A stretch of DNA of 64,000 nt, taken from Cohnella abietis (GTDB lineage: Bacteria > Bacillota > Bacilli > Paenibacillales > Paenibacillaceae). Positions within the stretch are counted from its first letter, which is position 1. Each line of letters opens with the position of its first letter. A program made the position numbers and the translations under genes. Below, one piece after another: positions 60,998 through 64,000 of the stretch. The DNA lies in the NCBI RefSeq assembly GCF_004295585.1, contig NZ_AP019400.1, positions 1,331,501 to 1,395,500 on the forward strand, given 5' to 3'. The notes beneath the pieces are model-generated. The model did no database searches. It was not told the origin of the DNA and saw only the letters and a list, made by a program, of their open reading frames with translations.

Positions 60998-61669
60998 GTG
61001 GGAATGACGATTAAAGCAGTCATATTTGATTTTGACGGTACGCTAATGGATACGGAAACATCGGCTTACGATGCCTATTGCGGTATCTACTCGGAATATG
61101 GTCATACGTTCGCTTTAGATGCTTGGGCAGTTGGCATTGGAACACAAGGAAATACGTTTGATCCCTATGCGGACTTAGAGAGATTAACAGGGAACCCGGT
61201 AAATCGTAAAGAGCTGAAGGAGCGATATTTGGAAGCTCATGAAGCCAATATAGCTAAACTAGTATTATTGCCAGGTGTATTGGCTCGTTTGGAGGAAGCA
61301 CGAAAACTGGGGCTAATGATTGGTCTAGCTTCAAGCTCAGATCGGGCGTGGATTGAGCGTCATCTGACAAAGCAAGGGATTAGAGAGTATTTTCAAGTGA
61401 TCAAAACCTCCAATGATGTGGAGCGGGTTAAGCCTGATCCGGCTTTGTACAGGCTGGTAGTAGAGGGGCTTGGTGTCCAACCACATGAAGCGATGGCCTT
61501 TGAAGATTCGCTTCATGGGCTTAGTGCAGCTAAGGCTGCAGGTCTCTTCGGGATAGCTGTGCCGAATTTGGTTACAGCCAAGATGGACTTCTCAGCAGCG
61601 GATCTTATTATGAGTAGCATGGAGCAGCGTTCATTAGAAGAGATCATCGTGCTTCTAGATTCCAAATAA
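60998..61669 (+). CDS. HAD-superfamily phosphatase, beta-phosphoglucomutase-like
   Basis: A 223-residue enzyme. The nucleophile motif DFDGTLMDT lies at the start, a helical cap (about 15-85) follows, then the Thr/Ser motif GLASSSD, the Lys in VKPDP and the acidic motif FEDSLHGLSAAKAAG. These mark the group that includes beta-phosphoglucomutase and small-sugar phosphatases. Substrate unknown. Start: GTG 60998 (5 bases from AGGAG) or ATG 61004 (11 bases) are both possible. It follows corA by 30 bases and may share its transcript. Confidence 0.88.
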   Translation: MGMTIKAVIFDFDGTLMDTETSAYDAYCGIYSEYGHTFALDAWAVGIGTQGNTFDPYADLERLTGNPVNRKELKERYLEAHEANIAKLVLLPGVLARLEEARKLGLMIGLASSSDRAWIERHLTKQGIREYFQVIKTSNDVERVKPDPALYRLVVEGLGVQPHEAMAFEDSLHGLSAAKAAGLFGIAVPNLVTAKMDFSAADLIMSSMEQRSLEEIIVLLDSK

Positions 61670-61692
61670 CAGTTAACCGTACAATCTCCTAG

Positions 61693-61727
61693 ATGGTACG
61701 TACAAGTTGAATTCCCTATGCTATAAT
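61693..61727 (+). promoter_or_regulatory. AraR operator and promoter of araR
   Basis: atggtacgtacaagt (61693-61707) contains the palindrome GTACGTAC typical of AraR boxes, and TATAAT lies at 61722-61727. The box sits over the -35 region, which suggests autorepression. Confidence 0.65.
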
Positions 61728-61769
61728 AGGTTTTACATTGAAGCGGCGTTGTATATGGAGGTACTATTT

Positions 61770-62864
61770 ATGAATTCCCAATCCCCGAAATATTTGCAGC
61801 TTAAGGAAGAAATACTGTCTTGGCTGGCCAGCGGACGTTATCGTCCTGGAGATAAGCTGCCATCAGAAAATGAGCTTGCTGAGCAATATTCGTTAAGCCG
61901 TCAGACGGTGAGACAATCGATTGGGGAGCTCGTTCAAGAAGGCTGGATTGCCCGCGAGCAGGGGAAGGGAACCTTCGTCAGCAAGCAATCGGCCGAGCGC
62001 CGAAATGCCTCAGGTAATCGTACCGTAGGCGTTATTACAACATCGATTTCCGATTATATTTTCCCATCCATTGTTCGAGGTGTTGAATCGGCATTAAAGG
62101 ATAAGGGCTATCGTCTACTGCTGTCCAGTACAGATAATCGTAAGGAACGTGAGCGTGAAAGCCTAGAAATGATGCTGAGTCATTCGGTTTGTGGTCTCAT
62201 CGTAGAGCCAACGAAAAGTGCAGAGGGAAATCCTAATTTCGATAATTATCTTGCTATTGAGGATCATGGAATCCCGATGCTGATGATTAACGAGACTTAT
62301 TCTGATCTGGACTGCCAGTCTGTGAGGGTGGATGACGATGCTGGCGGGCTAATGGCCGCGAATTATATGCTTGAGCTTGGGCACCGGCAGCTTGCTGGTT
62401 TCTTTAAGACGGACGATTATCAAGGTGTACGGAGAATGAAGGGATTTATTCGTGCTTGCCGGGAACACAACCTTGCTTCTGAGGAAAGCACTATTGTTCG
62501 TTATTCCACCGAGGATAAAGGGGAGCGTCCCCAAGCAATGCTACGCGAGCTTCTTCAGTCAGATACGCCGCCTACGGCAATCGTATGCTACAACGATCAA
62601 TTAGCAGTCTCCCTGTTGGATACGATTAGGGAGCTTGGGCTGCGTGTGCCGGAGGATCTCTCCATTATCGGATATGACGATTCGTTCCTAGCGACAGCTA
62701 CAGAAACTAAGCTAACGACGATAGAGCACCCAAAGTCAGCGTTGGGGGAACGAGCAGCGAATTTATTAATTATGCAATTGGAAAAGGGGCAGGCCCCGAC
62801 GAGTAAAGAATCACTGTATCCTCCAAAGCTAATCATTCGACAATCTACGAGGGAGTTTAGATAA
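61770..62864 (+). CDS. araR: Arabinose operon repressor, GntR/LacI chimera
   Basis: A 364-residue repressor. The GntR winged helix (about 1-70) shows PSENELAEQYSLSRQTVRQSI and EGWIAREQGKGTFVS. A LacI/GalR-type sugar-binding domain (about 88-364) shows TVGVITTSI, DDYQGVRRMKGFI and LTTIEHPKSALG. This combination is characteristic of AraR, which releases DNA on binding L-arabinose. Similar length to B. subtilis AraR. ATG 61770 is chosen from GGAGGT 7 bases before, in preference to upstream frames. Two AraR boxes, one before this gene and one before araD, agree. Confidence 0.93.
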   Translation: MNSQSPKYLQLKEEILSWLASGRYRPGDKLPSENELAEQYSLSRQTVRQSIGELVQEGWIAREQGKGTFVSKQSAERRNASGNRTVGVITTSISDYIFPSIVRGVESALKDKGYRLLLSSTDNRKERERESLEMMLSHSVCGLIVEPTKSAEGNPNFDNYLAIEDHGIPMLMINETYSDLDCQSVRVDDDAGGLMAANYMLELGHRQLAGFFKTDDYQGVRRMKGFIRACREHNLASEESTIVRYSTEDKGERPQAMLRELLQSDTPPTAIVCYNDQLAVSLLDTIRELGLRVPEDLSIIGYDDSFLATATETKLTTIEHPKSALGERAANLLIMQLEKGQAPTSKESLYPPKLIIRQSTREFR

Positions 62865-62872
62865 TTTTTTTA

Positions 62873-62902
62873 TCGACATACATGTACGTACAAGTATATA
62901 AT
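62873..62902 (+). promoter_or_regulatory. AraR-controlled promoter of the araD-araB operon
   Basis: -35 TCGACA (62873-62878) and -10 TATAAT (62897-62902) with 18 bases between. The AraR box atgtacgtacaagt (62882-62895) fills the spacer, so repressor and RNA polymerase cannot bind together. Confidence 0.75.
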
Positions 62903-62970
62903 GTGGCTATAGAATTTAATTATATTCATGTTTTAATAGCTGTTATTGCATGTACAAAGGAGTGTTTCAC

Positions 62971-63675
62971 TTGTTGGAACAACTTAAGGGAGTCGTATGT
63001 CGAGCGAATGCCGAGCTTCCCAAATATGGTTTAGTGACATTTACTTGGGGGAATGTAAGTGGTTTTGATCGGGAGTCAGGATTGATGGTTATAAAGCCGA
63101 GCGGAGTACCTTATGAGGAACTGAAGCCAGAGCAGATGGTTGTTGTTAATTTAGATGGAGATGTTGTGGAAGGAGGTATGCGTCCGTCTTCAGATACTCC
63201 GACTCATCTGGTGCTTTATCGTTCTTTTCCGAATATCGGGGGCATTGTGCACACTCATTCTCCATGGGCAACGATTTGGTCTCAAGCGGGTCAAGGTATT
63301 CCGGATCTAGGTACGACTCAAGCTGATTATTTCTATGGAACGATTCCGTGTACAAGAGCAATGACCGATGAAGAAATCAGAGGGGCTTATGAAGCGGAAA
63401 CAGGCGAGGTTATCGTTGAAACATTCGAAGGCTTAAACCCAGATAGAGTTCCAGGTGTACTTGTGAATAGCCATGCTCCGTTTGCATGGGGCAAAGATGC
63501 AATGGATGCATTGCATAATGCCGTCGTGCTTGAAGAAGTTGCTAAGATGGCCTATCATACACGGCAATTAAATTCGGGTATACCTTCAATGAATCGGGTG
63601 CTCCTAGACAAGCATTATTTACGCAAGCACGGATCGAACGCCTATTATGGCCAGCCTGGAGACTCCAAGCACTAA
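62971..63675 (+). CDS. araD: L-ribulose-5-phosphate 4-epimerase
   Basis: A 234-residue aldolase-class II enzyme turning L-ribulose 5-phosphate into D-xylulose 5-phosphate, the last step of arabinose catabolism. It shows GNVSG (about 32), KPSGVPY, the zinc His pair HTHSPWA and ADYFYG. The C-terminal HAPFAWG adds the third zinc His. TTG 62971 is chosen over ATG 62950 because AAAGGAG lies 8 bases before it and inside the longer frame. It is the first gene of the ara operon here. Confidence 0.93.
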   Translation: MLEQLKGVVCRANAELPKYGLVTFTWGNVSGFDRESGLMVIKPSGVPYEELKPEQMVVVNLDGDVVEGGMRPSSDTPTHLVLYRSFPNIGGIVHTHSPWATIWSQAGQGIPDLGTTQADYFYGTIPCTRAMTDEEIRGAYEAETGEVIVETFEGLNPDRVPGVLVNSHAPFAWGKDAMDALHNAVVLEEVAKMAYHTRQLNSGIPSMNRVLLDKHYLRKHGSNAYYGQPGDSKH

Positions 63676-63729
63676 TGCATAATTTTTGAGCGGAAATAGA
63701 TGATCATTTAATTAACTAGGAGGCTTACT

Positions 63730-64000
63730 ATGAGCCAGAAATATGCGATCGGTGTGGATTATGGAACCCAGTCTGGGCGGGCGGTGCTTGTTGATTTGTC
63801 TAATGGTAGTGAGGTAGCGGATCACGTCACCCCTTATCCTCATGGTGTAATAGATGAAATTTTGCCTACCTCAGGCAAGCCATTGGAGCACGATTGGGCT
63901 TTGCAGCATCCAGACGATTACCTAGAGGTTCTTCGCTGTTCTGTTCCTGCAGTGCTCAAACAATCGGGAATTAATCCGTCTGATGTAATCGGGCTTGGAA
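63730..64000 (+). CDS. araB: Ribulokinase (partial, N terminus)
   Basis: The first 90 codons of a FGGY-family kinase run off the right edge. It shows the ATPase strand [17 protein letters not shown] near residues 7-23, [11 protein letters not shown] and [14 protein letters not shown], all typical of ribulokinase. AGGAGG is 6 bases before the ATG. It phosphorylates L-ribulose for AraD, encoded 55 bases upstream. Confidence 0.92.
   Translation, partial: MSQKYAIGVDYGTQSGRAVLVDLSNGSEVADHVTPYPHGVIDEILPTSGKPLEHDWALQHPDDYLEVLRCSVPAVLKQSGINPSDVIGLG

Overview
The window looks like a chromosome segment of a moderate-GC Gram-positive bacterium of the Paenibacillus/Cohnella type. The reasons are strong AGGAGG ribosome sites with TTG and GTG starts, a YesN/YesM two-component pair, a shared-type MalK ATPase serving several sugar importers, lipobox solute-binding proteins, a class B sortase, a PerR-like regulator and an AraR-controlled arabinose operon. 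No rRNA, tRNA, phage or complete insertion sequence was found. Most of the window is a polysaccharide-utilisation region. The last 9 kb is ordinary housekeeping plus arabinose catabolism.

Layout. 1-5.2 kb: the tail of an alpha-L-rhamnosidase, a MITE-like palindromic element, a sugar-nucleotide epimerase-like gene and yesN-yesM. 5.3-18.5 kb: an intracellular GH38 alpha-mannosidase on the minus strand, diverging from a secreted GH71/99-like enzyme with two CBM6 modules. A small CBM6 surface protein with an NPATG sorting signal follows, with its own sortase B, an ABC-2 exporter (ATPase and two permeases), and a large secreted GH95-like enzyme. That enzyme's reading frame continues past a TGA stop into a perfect membrane anchor. 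18.5-27.4 kb: a small winged-helix protein, a 52-bp tandem repeat array, a ThuA/sugar-dehydrogenase/PKD/CBM6 fusion, a GH3 enzyme and its likely AraC regulator.

27.6-41.2 kb: one long operon. It has a MalK-type ATPase, a solute-binding protein fused to two carbohydrate-binding-like modules, two permeases, an NHL-repeat/Yip1-like membrane protein, a DUF5696-type protein, two more permeases and a second lipoprotein receptor. 41.3-56.2 kb: a GH95 alpha-fucosidase, a CocE-type hydrolase with an orphan receptor, a second 52-bp array of the same family, a T-depleted leader before a membrane-anchored pectate-lyase-like beta-helix protein, an LplB/LplC-type importer with a receptor paralogous to the orphan one, and an enolase-superfamily sugar-acid dehydratase. 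56.3-64 kb: trxB, a cluster of hairpins and a 51-bp hairpin array, a 2-Cys peroxiredoxin with a small acidic protein, a pseudo-receiver regulator overlapping perR, corA, a HAD phosphatase, araR, araD and the start of araB.

How it fits together (inference). CBM6-bearing enzymes and a sortase-anchored CBM6 protein would capture and cut a complex glycan containing fucose, mannose, rhamnose and perhaps uronic acids at the cell surface. Several ABC importers would take up the oligosaccharides, and the cytoplasmic GH38, GH3, GH95 and dehydratase enzymes would finish the breakdown. cre-like sites before three of these genes suggest carbon catabolite control. PerR boxes before prx and perR, and AraR boxes before araR and araD, are the clearest operator assignments.
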